Assembly: GCA_022510925.1 (NCBI GenBank)
Contig: JAFLSO010000016.1
Location: 1-42,233 of the forward strand
Direction of reading: 5' to 3'
Source: Treponema sp.
Lineage (GTDB): Bacteria > Spirochaetota > Spirochaetia > Treponematales > Treponemataceae
Length of the DNA: 42,233 nt
This document shows, in pieces, positions 31,098-39,498 of the stretch. Made by a program: the position numbers and the translations under genes. Numbering within the stretch: the first letter of the stretch is position 1; every line of letters begins with the position of its first letter. Under the pieces are notes generated by a model that saw nothing but the letters and a program-made list of their open reading frames with translations, did no database searches and had not been told where the DNA came from.

Positions 31098-32318
31098 ATG
31101 GCATACGAAGACTTACCGCTTCCTGAGCCGGGAGACACCGTGGTGGTGGGGCTCTCGGGAGGAGTGGACTCCACGATGACGGCCCTTCTTCTTAAGGAGA
31201 GGGGGTGCAATGTCATAGGCGTGACGATGTCCCTGTGGAAAGGAGACCTGCCCGTCCTGCCTGAGGAGGTCCATCTGCACGACAGCTGCTACGGTCCCGG
31301 GGAGGCCGCTGACATAGAGGAGTGCCGCGCTTTCTGCGCCGTGCACGGGATAGAGTATCATGTCATAGACGTTAAGGACGCGTATCAGGAGCAGGTGCTC
31401 GATTATTTCAAGGCGGAGTACAGGGCGGGCCGCACGCCGAATCCGTGCATAAGGTGCAACAGGTTCATAAAATTCGGGGCGCTTCTGGCCGGCATAAAAA
31501 AAATAGGCATAGAGTACGATTACTTCTGCACCGGGCATTACGCGCGGATAGTGCGGGGAACGGTCCCCGTGGAGGAAAGGTTCCGCACCGCGGAGGGCGC
31601 GCCAGAAGAAGAGAACCCAGCGCAACTTGCAACGAAGTTTCCCGCACAAATAGCGTGCGCGTCCGACACCACCAAGGACCAGGCATATTTCCTGTACCGC
31701 ATTCCAAGCGATGTCCTTGAGAAAGTGCGCTTCCCGCTCAGCCGCCACACCAAGCGTGAGGTGTACAGGATGGCGCGAGAGAGGGGCCTTGCGGCTGCGG
31801 AGCGGGCGGAGAGCCAGGACTTCATACCGCCAGAGTATTTCGAGCATCTTTTCAGCGACATGCCGTCCGTTCCCGGAAACTTCATAGACCTTGACGGACA
31901 CGTCCTGGGAACGCACAGGGGCATAGAGCATTACACCATAGGACAGAGGCGCGGGCTGGGGGTAAGCTCAAGCGCGCCCCTTTATGTGGCGGCAATAGAC
32001 AAGGAAAAGAACCTGGTTGTGCTGGGGCGGGACTCGGACTTATTCTGCGGGTCGCTAATAGCGGACGACATGGTGTGGCCCGCAGGATACGAGCCTTGCA
32101 GCGCGTTCGACGCCATGGTAAAAATCCGCCTGGCATCGCGTCCTGTGCCCGCGCGCATAGAGCCCTATGAGCCCGCAGACGGCGAGACTTTCTCAGGCCG
32201 CGCATACAGGGTCACGTTCGCAGAGCCGCAGAGGGCGGTGGCGCCGGGGCAGTCAGTGGTATTCTACATGGACGGCGTGATAGCGGGCGGAGGCGTAATC
32301 TCCCGCGCGGAAAAATAA
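31098..32318 (+). CDS. mnmA: tRNA-specific 2-thiouridylase MnmA (CxxC type)
   Basis: A 406-residue enzyme that makes 2-thiouridine at U34 of Lys, Glu and Gln tRNAs. The ATP-binding PP-loop is VGLSGGVDSTMTALL (about residues 16-30). The first active-site motif reads NPCIRCNRFIKFG, so it is CxxC rather than the E. coli DxxC. The second catalytic Cys, normally in SQ-D/E-x-C-F, is absent: the protein has ESQDFIPPEYF. HYTIGQRRGLGV and the C-terminal barrel are normal. An insertion at about residues 160-190 (Pro/Glu/Ala-rich) is also seen. These features fit a subgroup of MnmA suspected to use an iron-sulfur cluster. No Shine-Dalgarno is present. Its 3' end overlaps the convergent RluA gene by 55 bp. 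Confidence 0.92.
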   Translation: MAYEDLPLPEPGDTVVVGLSGGVDSTMTALLLKERGCNVIGVTMSLWKGDLPVLPEEVHLHDSCYGPGEAADIEECRAFCAVHGIEYHVIDVKDAYQEQVLDYFKAEYRAGRTPNPCIRCNRFIKFGALLAGIKKIGIEYDYFCTGHYARIVRGTVPVEERFRTAEGAPEEENPAQLATKFPAQIACASDTTKDQAYFLYRIPSDVLEKVRFPLSRHTKREVYRMARERGLAAAERAESQDFIPPEYFEHLFSDMPSVPGNFIDLDGHVLGTHRGIEHYTIGQRRGLGVSSSAPLYVAAIDKEKNLVVLGRDSDLFCGSLIADDMVWPAGYEPCSAFDAMVKIRLASRPVPARIEPYEPADGETFSGRAYRVTFAEPQRAVAPGQSVVFYMDGVIAGGGVISRAEK

Positions 32319-32965
32319 TCCCTCACCACAGCCTCCATGTGCCCGGGAAGCGGCGCCTCGAACACCCTGCGCCCGCCGTCCACAGGAACCGTAAGCCTTA
32401 CGGCCGCAAGGCAGAGCTTCCTTATGCCAAGCCTCCTGAGCGCCTTGTTCGCCCTGAAGTCGCCGTGCCGGTCGTCACCCGCCACGGGCATTCCGCTCCC
32501 GGCCATCTGAATCCTTATCTGATGCATGCGCCCCGTGCCGAGCGTTACGCCAAGAAGTGACAGTGGAATGGTCCCCGCATCAGGAGAGGGAACATCCGCG
32601 GCGGCCAGCTCCGTGTAGTGAAGCGACGCGCTCCGATCCTTCCCATGCGCGCTCACAGTGCCTGTAATAGTGCCGCTCCTGCCGGGCGCGTGTCCCACGG
32701 AGACGCACATGTACTCCTTAACCACGCTCCCCCCTCCTATTAGCCCTGTCCATTTCGCCGCGGCACGAGGGCTCTTGGCCACCACAAGAAGCCCTGACGT
32801 CTCCTTGTCCAGGCGGTGCACCAGATGAATTCTGTATCCTACCTGGAGCGAGAGAGCCTCGTCCAGCGAATGCTTTATCCCGGCGCCACCTTGAACAGCG
32901 CAGCCATAAGGTTTATATATTATGATTATCTCTTCGTTCTCAAAAACTATGGGAAACTCGCTCAT
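32264..32965 (-). CDS. RluA-family pseudouridine synthase
   Basis: A 233-residue protein. The catalytic motif HRLDKETSGLLVVAK carries the nucleophile Asp and GRMHQIRIQMA is the second family motif. No S4 domain is present and the N terminus (FPIVFENEEIIIIYKPYG) begins directly with the catalytic domain, as in the short RluA/TruC/RluC-like enzymes; the target (tRNA or 23S rRNA) cannot be decided. Its promoter ends 9 nt before the ATG and no Shine-Dalgarno is seen. It lies head to head with the transglutaminase-like gene with only 31 bp between start codons. Confidence 0.88.
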   Translation of the reverse strand: MSEFPIVFENEEIIIIYKPYGCAVQGGAGIKHSLDEALSLQVGYRIHLVHRLDKETSGLLVVAKSPRAAAKWTGLIGGGSVVKEYMCVSVGHAPGRSGTITGTVSAHGKDRSASLHYTELAAADVPSPDAGTIPLSLLGVTLGTGRMHQIRIQMAGSGMPVAGDDRHGDFRANKALRRLGIRKLCLAAVRLTVPVDGGRRVFEAPLPGHMEAVVRDYFSAREITPPPAITPSM

Positions 32966-32974
32966 TTACCGAAA

Positions 32975-33003
32975 ATACTACAGGAGGCAGAAAAAAATGA
33001 CAA
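32975..33003 (-). promoter_or_regulatory. Promoter of the RluA-type gene, near-leaderless
   Basis: Minus strand TTGTCA (33003-32998), 17 bp and TAGTAT (32980-32975) predict +1 about 3 nt before ATG 32965; an overlapping TATTTT (32977-32972) would put +1 on the ATG itself. The -35 box lies within the start of the divergent gene. Confidence 0.55.
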
Positions 33004-34190
33004 GCGCATCCTTTAAAGTCCGCGGTGCACACGCCGGGCGCGGCCGTCTTATTCTGGCCGCGGTTTTTCTGGCCCTGCTCGCAACCGGCAGGACGTTCGC
33101 CGCCTACACAGGATTCTCGGGCTTCAGCCCCATAATATCCATGGACCTTCCTGAGGGATTCAAACTGGTGGAGAGCAGCGATGACGGGAAGGCGTTCCAG
33201 CTCAGAAGCTCCATAGTCCCGGTGGACGCGCTGGTGCGCATCTATCCTAAGGACCGCTACTCCTCGTCCATGGAGGCGCTTACGGATGTGCTGGGAAAAT
33301 TCAGGGCGGAATTCGAGTCCGACAGCGTGGAATGGCGCAACCAGACCGGGGCAATCGCCACGTTCAACGCTCCCATGCTCGGGGTTCCCTCATGCGGCTA
33401 CGGCTCCGCCACGGTCCTCCCCAGGGACGAGGGCATACTGGTGCTTCTGATATGGACGTCCAGCGGAAACGGGAACGCATACGCGCAGTTCATGGCAAGT
33501 TTCATAGACAGCCTGTGCATAGACAACGGAAGCTACTTCGAGACGGGGATGCTCACGCGCTACGCCTATCCTCCTGACACGCACAAAGAGGACCTTACGC
33601 TGGAGATAGACGGAAAGACAATACGCACTCAGATACGCGGTAACGACAGCGAGGCCGCGCAGTTCCTTATAGAGCGGGAGTACGCCGTCCTGTGCCTGTA
33701 CCAGACAAGCCCGCTGTGGCGCGAGGCATGGAAACGCTTCTACCGCATGATTTACCGCGACTCATGCCACCGCCTAATGCAGGTGTCATTCGATGTGTAC
33801 AACGCGCTTGCCCCTGACTGCTCCGATGAGACGGACCTGGCGCAGAGGCTCCTCGGCTGGGTGCAGGGCTTTGAGTACGAGCGCGAGCAGACTGCCAGCG
33901 ACTTCGCGAGTCTTCCGGGAATGCTTATGGGAGAAGGGAGCGACTGCGACAGCCGGAGCATGCTCCTGGCCGTGATGCTTAAATCCATGAACATGGACGC
34001 GGTTGTTTTCGTGAGCGCGGAATACAGCCATGCGCTGGCGGGGCTTATGTCAGACCATCCGGGGTTCAGCTTCAGGGCAGGAGAGAAAAGCTACCTGGTG
34101 GGGGACACCACCATAAAGGGGCTCTCCTGGGGAAAGATGGACGCGGAGCAGGCGGACCAGAGCAAGTGGCTCACCGTGGAATTCCCGTGA
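32997..34190 (+). CDS. Exported transglutaminase-like protein
   Basis: A 397-residue protein. ATG 32997 follows AGGAGG by 9 nt; a longer frame from 32922 runs into the divergent gene and is rejected. The signal peptide (basic start, then LILAAVFLALLATGRTFA) is cut near residue 35. The C-terminal third carries a transglutaminase/papain-like triad: Cys in GEGSDCDSRSMLLAVML, His in AEYSHALAGL, and Asp in YLVGDTTIKG. The N-terminal 240 residues are mixed alpha-beta with no recognised domain. Bacterial exported members are often peptidases or peptide cross-linkers; the substrate is unknown. It stops 1 bp before the convergent HTH-PtsN gene. Confidence 0.75.
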   Translation: MTSASFKVRGAHAGRGRLILAAVFLALLATGRTFAAYTGFSGFSPIISMDLPEGFKLVESSDDGKAFQLRSSIVPVDALVRIYPKDRYSSSMEALTDVLGKFRAEFESDSVEWRNQTGAIATFNAPMLGVPSCGYGSATVLPRDEGILVLLIWTSSGNGNAYAQFMASFIDSLCIDNGSYFETGMLTRYAYPPDTHKEDLTLEIDGKTIRTQIRGNDSEAAQFLIEREYAVLCLYQTSPLWREAWKRFYRMIYRDSCHRLMQVSFDVYNALAPDCSDETDLAQRLLGWVQGFEYEREQTASDFASLPGMLMGEGSDCDSRSMLLAVMLKSMNMDAVVFVSAEYSHALAGLMSDHPGFSFRAGEKSYLVGDTTIKGLSWGKMDAEQADQSKWLTVEFP

Positions 34191-34191
34191 G

Positions 34192-34836
34192 TCATTTTAT
34201 GAGCAGATTGTACGCCTCAAGCGGGTCGCCCGCATTCAGAAGGGAGTCGCGCAGCTCCTGGCTCTTAAGCCGGCCGCTGAAAAACGACAGCGTCTGCAGA
34301 TAATATCCGTGCTGGTTGTGCGCCGCCGCTATCATGAACAGGAGGCGCACGGGCTTGTCGTCAAGCGCCTGGAAGTCTATTATGTCCGCCCGGGATATTC
34401 CCACCGCCATGACCAGATCAGTGACGCTGGCCAGCCGCACGTGCGGTATGGCTATGCCGCGGCCCATGGCTGTGCTCATGAGCTCCTCGCGCTTAAGAAT
34501 CTCAGTCTCAAGCTCCCTGGCATCCTTTATCTGGGGCGCCGTGGCAAGGGTCTGGGCAAGCTTTACCAGGGCGTCATGCTTAGTCTGATGATTGAGGAAA
34601 ACAATCCTCTCCGGCGAGAGTATGTTCTTTACCTGGACCACGCGGTCCCTGGTATCATGGCCGTTGGATGAAAGCCGCTCGTTCACCCATCTCTCTATCT
34701 CTGATTTTTTAAAGCGCCACACAGTGCCTATCTTTCCGCTGGGAATCTCACCTTTCTGCGCCCAGTCATATACGGTGCGCTCGCTTACGCGCAAATACTT
34801 TGCGACCTCTTCTATTGTAAGAATGTCATCTTCCAC
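34192..34836 (-). CDS. Helix-turn-helix / PTS EIIA-Ntr (PtsN-type) fusion protein
   Basis: A 214-residue protein. Residues about 1-55 are an excisionase/MerR-type winged HTH (ILTIEEVAKYLRVSERTVYDWAQKGEIPSGKIG..WRF). Residues about 70-214 are a fructose/nitrogen-type EIIA domain with the phospho-accepting His in RGIAIPHVRLA. GTG 34836 is chosen because AGGGG is 6 nt upstream and the product then begins close to the HTH; TTG 34860 is possible. The joining of a DNA-binding domain to a phosphorylatable EIIA suggests a transcription factor switched by PTS phosphorylation; EIIA-HTH proteins of this type are known in spirochaetes. No sugar PTS genes are nearby. Confidence 0.85.
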   Translation of the reverse strand: MEDDILTIEEVAKYLRVSERTVYDWAQKGEIPSGKIGTVWRFKKSEIERWVNERLSSNGHDTRDRVVQVKNILSPERIVFLNHQTKHDALVKLAQTLATAPQIKDARELETEILKREELMSTAMGRGIAIPHVRLASVTDLVMAVGISRADIIDFQALDDKPVRLLFMIAAAHNQHGYYLQTLSFFSGRLKSQELRDSLLNAGDPLEAYNLLIK

Positions 34837-34871
34837 GCTAAACCCCTGTGCTTTCTGCAATATGCTTGAAT

Positions 34872-34900
34872 ATTTTGCATTCTTTGCGGTTATTTGTCAA
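34872..34900 (-). promoter_or_regulatory. Probable promoter of the HTH-PtsN gene
   Basis: Minus strand TTGACA (34900-34895), 17 bp and CAAAAT (34877-34872). The -35 is perfect and the -10 matches 4 of 6. Predicted +1 is near 34865, giving a 29-nt leader with the AGGGG site. Confidence 0.5.
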
Positions 34901-35103
34901 GCAGTGCGGAGGATAATGCGGCCCTTTTAGCGGAGAAAATCACGGAAGGCATACGCCCGATTGGAGCCGTGCCGCAGGCAGTGCCCTGCACCGAAGCGGC
35001 GGAAAGCGGGGCACGGGAAAAGAGCGGACGTTAAGCGCGGAGGGCTTCCCCTGAGACGGACAGCTCCGTCCTGAGCCATAAGCGCGGCATGCTAAAATCA
35101 AGG
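34901..35103. other. Gene-free spacer between divergent HTH-PtsN and phosphohexomutase genes
   Basis: No coding frame with a ribosome-binding site is convincing here. A perfect GACGGA/TCCGTC hairpin with a 4-nt loop lies at 35055-35070, and a GCAGG/CCTGC inverted repeat near 34975-34992. Neither has a T-run. Base composition is more G-rich than in the genes around it. Confidence 0.5.
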
Positions 35104-35132
35104 TTGACTTTGCCCTTTAGGTCGATTAAACT
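35104..35132 (+). promoter_or_regulatory. Promoter of the first phosphohexomutase, near-leaderless
   Basis: TTGACT (35104-35109), 17 bp and TAAACT (35127-35132). Ten nucleotides separate the -10 from ATG 35143, predicting a leader of about 4 nt with no Shine-Dalgarno. Confidence 0.55.
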
Positions 35133-35142
35133 TTAAAAACAT

Positions 35143-36987
35143 ATGAAGCATGACATGATTCTTTCTGTCTCCGGCTGGCGAAAAGTCTTTACGGAAAGCG
35201 GCCAGGAGGAGGACAGCTCTGGGCAGATAGGGGATGAGAACAAGGCTATAAGCGCGCTGGCGGCGGAATGCTTCGCCCTGTACATGGTGGAGCGCACCGG
35301 CAAGGCGCATCCCGTGATAGCGGTGGGAACTGACACGCGCCCCACCGGCAAGGCGATTTCTGACGCCGTGATAAGGACGCTCATAACCAAGGGCATTCAC
35401 GTGCAGTACGCGGGGGTATCGCCCGCCCCGGAATTCTTCGCCTACGCTAGGAAAACCGACGGTTTCATGTACATCTCCGCGAGCCACAACCCCATAGGCC
35501 ACAACGGCATGAAATTCGGCCTGAATGACGGCGGGGTGCTGCCCAAGGCGGAGGCCGGGAGGCTGGCGGAGGCATTCGAGAAGTCATGCGTAAGGGACAG
35601 CGCCATGGAGCACGCGGCGGAGCTCATGGATGCGGCGGACCCGGGGGAGCTGGACGCGGTATACTCGCACATGGGAGCGAACAAGCAGGCGGCCCTTAAG
35701 TCATACACGAATTTCATGCGGACAGTCATAGCGGGAAGCACGGACGGACGGACGCAGGACAGGATTTTCAGCGCCATAAGGAGCGCTACGGAGAAATCGC
35801 CGCTGGCTGTGGTGTGCGACATGAACGGCTCCGCGCGCACGGTGAGCATAGACCATGATTTTGTCTCCGGCACGGGGGTCACGTTCTACTCGTTCAACAG
35901 CGAGCCGGGTAAAATCGCGCACGCCATAATCCCCGAGCCCGAGAATCTGGGGCAGTGCGCTGCGGTCATAAAGGACATGCAGTCTGACGGCTCCACGGAC
36001 GTGGCGCTGGGCTACATGCCTGACTGCGACGGTGACAGGGGAAACCTGGTCTACTGGAGCGAGGCCGAGGGAGAGGCCATGCCCATCCCCGCGCAGGAGG
36101 TTTTCGCGCTCTGCACGGTGGCGGAGCTTTCGTTCGAGGCATGGAAAAAAGAGAACACGGAGCCGCAGGGTCTGCTGCAGAAAGCGCGCCGCATAAAGGA
36201 CAGGTGCGCCGTGGTGGTGAACGGCCCCACATCCATGCGCATAGACTCCATATGCAGAAGCTTCGGCGCGGAGACATTCCGCGCGGAGGTGGGAGAGGCG
36301 AACGTGGTGGGCCTTGCCAGAAAGAAGCGCATGTCGGGGTACACGGTGCGCATTCTGGGAGAGGGCTCCAACGGCGGGAACATAACGCATCCCTCCTGCG
36401 TCAGGGACCCACTGGCAACCCTGTTCGCGGTCATAAAGCTCCTTACGATACGCGACGTTACGGATTCTGACGGCACGGTGAGGAAAGGGCTCTACCACAT
36501 CTGGTGCGATAAATCCGGGCAGGGATTCAGGTACAGGAACGACTTCACGCTGAGCGACGTTCTGGGAAGCCTCCCCGAGTACAAGACCACAGGCGTAAGC
36601 GAGGAGCGCGCGGTCCTTAAGGTAAGCACGGAGGACAAGGGGCTTCTGAAGGAGCGGTTCAAGGATATATTCCTGAAAGAATGGCAGGGCCACAAGGACG
36701 AGATGGAGGCCATCTACGGCATAAAAGGATGGAGGGCGTTCCTTACGAACGGAACCGCTGAGCGGCAGGTCTCGCAGGAAGAGAGCTGGAACAACGGTAA
36801 CGGCGGCCTTAAGATACAGTTCCTGGACGGGCAGGACGAGCCGCTGGCGTTCAACTGGATGCGGCCCAGCGGCACTGAGCCCGTGTTCCGCGTGATGTGC
36901 GACATCCACAGCACGGAGGACGCGGCGGAGCGCTCCCTTCTGCGGTGGCACACAAGCATGATACGCAAGGCAGACTCAGGCTCCTGA
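35143..36987 (+). CDS. Alpha-D-phosphohexomutase family protein (phosphoglucomutase/phosphomannomutase-like)
   Basis: A 614-residue member of the four-domain phosphohexomutase superfamily, longer than typical (about 460-580). The phosphoserine loop is MYISASHNPIGHNGMKFG (about residues 108-125), the magnesium loop is DCDGDRGN, the sugar-binding loop reads GEGSNGGN instead of the usual GEESGH type, and the phosphate loop RPSGTEPVFRVM is near the C terminus. All catalytic residues are therefore present, but the altered sugar loop suggests a substrate other than glucose phosphate. It is followed by a second, more typical phosphoglucomutase with its own promoter. Confidence 0.85.
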   Translation: MKHDMILSVSGWRKVFTESGQEEDSSGQIGDENKAISALAAECFALYMVERTGKAHPVIAVGTDTRPTGKAISDAVIRTLITKGIHVQYAGVSPAPEFFAYARKTDGFMYISASHNPIGHNGMKFGLNDGGVLPKAEAGRLAEAFEKSCVRDSAMEHAAELMDAADPGELDAVYSHMGANKQAALKSYTNFMRTVIAGSTDGRTQDRIFSAIRSATEKSPLAVVCDMNGSARTVSIDHDFVSGTGVTFYSFNSEPGKIAHAIIPEPENLGQCAAVIKDMQSDGSTDVALGYMPDCDGDRGNLVYWSEAEGEAMPIPAQEVFALCTVAELSFEAWKKENTEPQGLLQKARRIKDRCAVVVNGPTSMRIDSICRSFGAETFRAEVGEANVVGLARKKRMSGYTVRILGEGSNGGNITHPSCVRDPLATLFAVIKLLTIRDVTDSDGTVRKGLYHIWCDKSGQGFRYRNDFTLSDVLGSLPEYKTTGVSEERAVLKVSTEDKGLLKERFKDIFLKEWQGHKDEMEAIYGIKGWRAFLTNGTAERQVSQEESWNNGNGGLKIQFLDGQDEPLAFNWMRPSGTEPVFRVMCDIHSTEDAAERSLLRWHTSMIRKADSGS

Positions 36988-37009
36988 CAGCGCGCAAAGC
37001 AAGTTCTAG

Positions 37010-37038
37010 TTGTTACAACGCGGATTTTGGGCTATACT
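37010..37038 (+). promoter_or_regulatory. Promoter of the pgm-dnaQ-rsgA operon
   Basis: TTGTTA (37010-37015), 17 bp and TATACT (37033-37038). Predicted +1 near 37045 gives a leader of about 29 nt with an AGGGGGA ribosome-binding site at 37064-37070, in contrast to the leaderless neighbours. Confidence 0.7.
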
Positions 37039-37073
37039 GAAGTAGTATTTTTCAATCACTTAAAGGGGGAAAA

Positions 37074-38834
37074 ATGGAAAAATCAGAGATTCTTTCTAAA
37101 GCAAAGGAATATATCGCGGAGGAGAAAGACGGCGCTTTCCGCAAGGAAGTGGAGGACCTGGTCGCCAGGATAGACGATGAGGACGCGCTCAAGGAGCTTG
37201 AGGACAGATTCTACCAGAGCCTGGAATTCGGCACGGCGGGCCTGCGCGGAGTGATGGGCGGCGGAACAAACCGCATGAATCCCCTGAATGTGTCCAAGGC
37301 CACGCAGGGTCTGGCCAGCTACCTCATAAAGGCGTTCCCCAAGGAGGCCGCGGCCGGCACGCTAAGCGCCTGCATAGCCTATGACAGCCGCCACAACCAC
37401 GACAAATTCTCTGACATAACCGCCAGGGTGTTCGCCGCCAACGGAATCAAGGCGTATCTTTTCACAGGCATGCGCCCCACACCTGAGCTGAGTTTCGCAA
37501 TCCGCACGCTGGGATGCCAGACAGGCGTTGTGGTCACGGCGAGCCACAATCCTCCGCAGTACAACGGCTACAAGGCGTACTGGTCGGACGGCGCGCAGGT
37601 GACGGAGCCGCACGACACGAACATAATCAGCGAGGTTAACGCCGTAACGGAAGTGAGGATAGTCTCACGCGAGGAAGGCATCGCGTCAGGCAAAATAGTC
37701 CTCATAGACAAGGAGATAGACGACAAGTATCAGGCGATGATAAAGGCGAACCTCTACCGCCCTGACCTCATCAAGGAGAAGGCCGGCAGCGTCAAAGTAG
37801 TGTACACTCCCCTGCACGGAACGGGCGCAATGCACGTGGAGAAAGTCCTGGGCGATCTGGGGCTTAACGTGATAACAGTGCCGGAGCAGCGTGAGGGCGA
37901 CGGGAATTTCCCCACAGTGGAGAAACCTAATCCTGAGGAGGCGCCCGCGCTCAAGATGGCGGTGGAGCTCGCCAAAAAAGAGAATGCCGATGTGGTCATG
38001 GCCACGGACCCAGACGCGGACAGGTTCGGCACCGCGTTCCCCGACAAAGACGGCAACTGGATTCTGGTGACAGGAAACCAGATGGGCGCCCTTCTTACCG
38101 ACTACATCCTCCTCTCCAAAAAGGAGCTGGGCAAAATGCCTGAGGATCCCGTCCTCATCCGCTCCATAGTGACAAGCCCGTTCGTGGATAAAATCGCGGA
38201 GTCCTACGGCGTGTCAGTCCAGGAATGCCTCACAGGATTCAAATGGATAGCGTACTACGAGGAGCAGTACGAGAAGGCCGGGAACAACCGCTACGCGTTC
38301 GGCTTTGAGGAAAGCTACGGATATCTCATAGAGACCGAGGTGCGCGACAAGGACGGTGTCTCCGCGGCGGCCCTTTGCGCGGAGATGACGCTTTACTGGG
38401 CGAGCAAGGGGAAAAGTCTCCTTGACCGCCTGAACGAGCTCTCCGCTAAATTCGGCGTGTACGTGGACGGACAGATAAACCAGTATTTCCCCGGCATACA
38501 GGGGCCCGGCATAATGAAGGGCATAATGACAAAACTGCGCGAGGACGGGCTTAAGACACTGGGCGGAAAAAAAGTCCTCTGCATCCGTGACATCCTGAAC
38601 CAGGTGGCGTTCGACCCTGAGAATCCCGGCGCCAAAAAGAGCCTTGAGTGGCCCAAGAGCAATGTCCTTCAGTTCATGCTGGAGGGCGGCACGGTGGTCA
38701 GCGCGAGGCCGAGCGGCACTGAGCCTAAAATCAAATTCTACATAAACGCCACCGCCCCCAAAGAGGACGAGGCCAAGGGTCTTTGCGAGAAAATCCGCGC
38801 CGAGCTTCAGGCTGTTCTAGATGGGGCAAAATAA
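37074..38834 (+). CDS. Phosphoglucomutase/phosphomannomutase
   Basis: A 586-residue phosphoglucomutase of the PgcA-like long class. Motifs in order: EFGTAGLRGVMGGGTNRMN (substrate phosphate contact), the phosphoserine loop VVTASHNPPQYNGYK (about residues 152-166), the magnesium loop DPDADRFG, the sugar loop FGFEESYGYL, and the phosphate loop RPSGTEPKIKFY. It interconverts glucose-1- and glucose-6-phosphate. It opens an operon: its last 14 bp overlap the exonuclease gene. The strong ribosome-binding site and codon use suggest high expression. Confidence 0.93.
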   Translation: MEKSEILSKAKEYIAEEKDGAFRKEVEDLVARIDDEDALKELEDRFYQSLEFGTAGLRGVMGGGTNRMNPLNVSKATQGLASYLIKAFPKEAAAGTLSACIAYDSRHNHDKFSDITARVFAANGIKAYLFTGMRPTPELSFAIRTLGCQTGVVVTASHNPPQYNGYKAYWSDGAQVTEPHDTNIISEVNAVTEVRIVSREEGIASGKIVLIDKEIDDKYQAMIKANLYRPDLIKEKAGSVKVVYTPLHGTGAMHVEKVLGDLGLNVITVPEQREGDGNFPTVEKPNPEEAPALKMAVELAKKENADVVMATDPDADRFGTAFPDKDGNWILVTGNQMGALLTDYILLSKKELGKMPEDPVLIRSIVTSPFVDKIAESYGVSVQECLTGFKWIAYYEEQYEKAGNNRYAFGFEESYGYLIETEVRDKDGVSAAALCAEMTLYWASKGKSLLDRLNELSAKFGVYVDGQINQYFPGIQGPGIMKGIMTKLREDGLKTLGGKKVLCIRDILNQVAFDPENPGAKKSLEWPKSNVLQFMLEGGTVVSARPSGTEPKIKFYINATAPKEDEAKGLCEKIRAELQAVLDGAK

Positions 38835-39498
38835 AGCGGGACTTCATCTGTTCAAGGACTACAGGCACCTGGCGCGGGAGTATTACTCCGGCACGGTGTT
38901 TGTGGCCTTTGACACAGAGACCACAGGACTTCATTCCGAGACAGATTTCCTGATGGAGATAGGGGCGGTCAAATTCTCTTGCAGAGGAGAGATAAGCCGC
39001 TATGACCAGCTCATAAAGCCGCCCGTCCCCGTCACGGAATTCCTTACAAACCTTACGCACATCACAAACGAAATGCTTCAGGACCAAATCTCATCACGCG
39101 CGGCACTGCCTGACTTCATGCGCTTTCTGGGCGACGACAAGGCGGTTCTCATAGCGCACAACGCGCCGTTCGACCTAGGCTTCATAAACGCGGAGCTCGG
39201 GAGAATGTCATACCCTCCCGTTCCAAACCGCACCATAGACACATTGCAGCTGGCACGCTGGGCATATCCCAGGCTGTCCAGGGAAAAGGAGAGCGGGCAG
39301 TACAAGCTTCAGAGCCTGGCAGCACGGTTCGGCATACAGGTGCTTTCCGCTCACCGCGCGGGCGACGACGCGCGTGTCTGCATGGAGATTTTCAAGCGCA
39401 TATTAAAGGACACTATGAGCGTGCAGAAAGACTATTCAGTTCACTCAGACCCGGAAAGTCTTATGAGCGCGGCCACAGCGCAGCAGGAGCTTTTCTAA
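38821..39498 (+). CDS. DnaQ-type 3'-5' exonuclease (DEDDh)
   Basis: A 225-residue exonuclease of the DNA polymerase III epsilon/PolC proofreading type. Exo I is VFVAFDTETTGL (Asp31, Glu33), Exo II is LIAHNAPFDLGFINAEL, and Exo III is SAHRAGDDARVCMEIF with the His-Asp pair. Preceding residues (GLHLFKDYRHLAREYYSG) form a short N-terminal helix not present in all members. It overlaps pgm and its TAA is directly followed by the rsgA ATG. It may be the replicative proofreader or a stand-alone RNase T-like trimming enzyme; the sequence does not decide. Confidence 0.9.
   Translation: MGQNKAGLHLFKDYRHLAREYYSGTVFVAFDTETTGLHSETDFLMEIGAVKFSCRGEISRYDQLIKPPVPVTEFLTNLTHITNEMLQDQISSRAALPDFMRFLGDDKAVLIAHNAPFDLGFINAELGRMSYPPVPNRTIDTLQLARWAYPRLSREKESGQYKLQSLAARFGIQVLSAHRAGDDARVCMEIFKRILKDTMSVQKDYSVHSDPESLMSAATAQQELF

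Noticed and set aside
35701-36951. 416-codon open frame antisense to the first phosphohexomutase
   Set aside because: It lies fully inside a gene with all family motifs, has no ribosome-binding site or promoter, and its His/Arg/Val-rich composition is typical of antisense frames under this codon bias.
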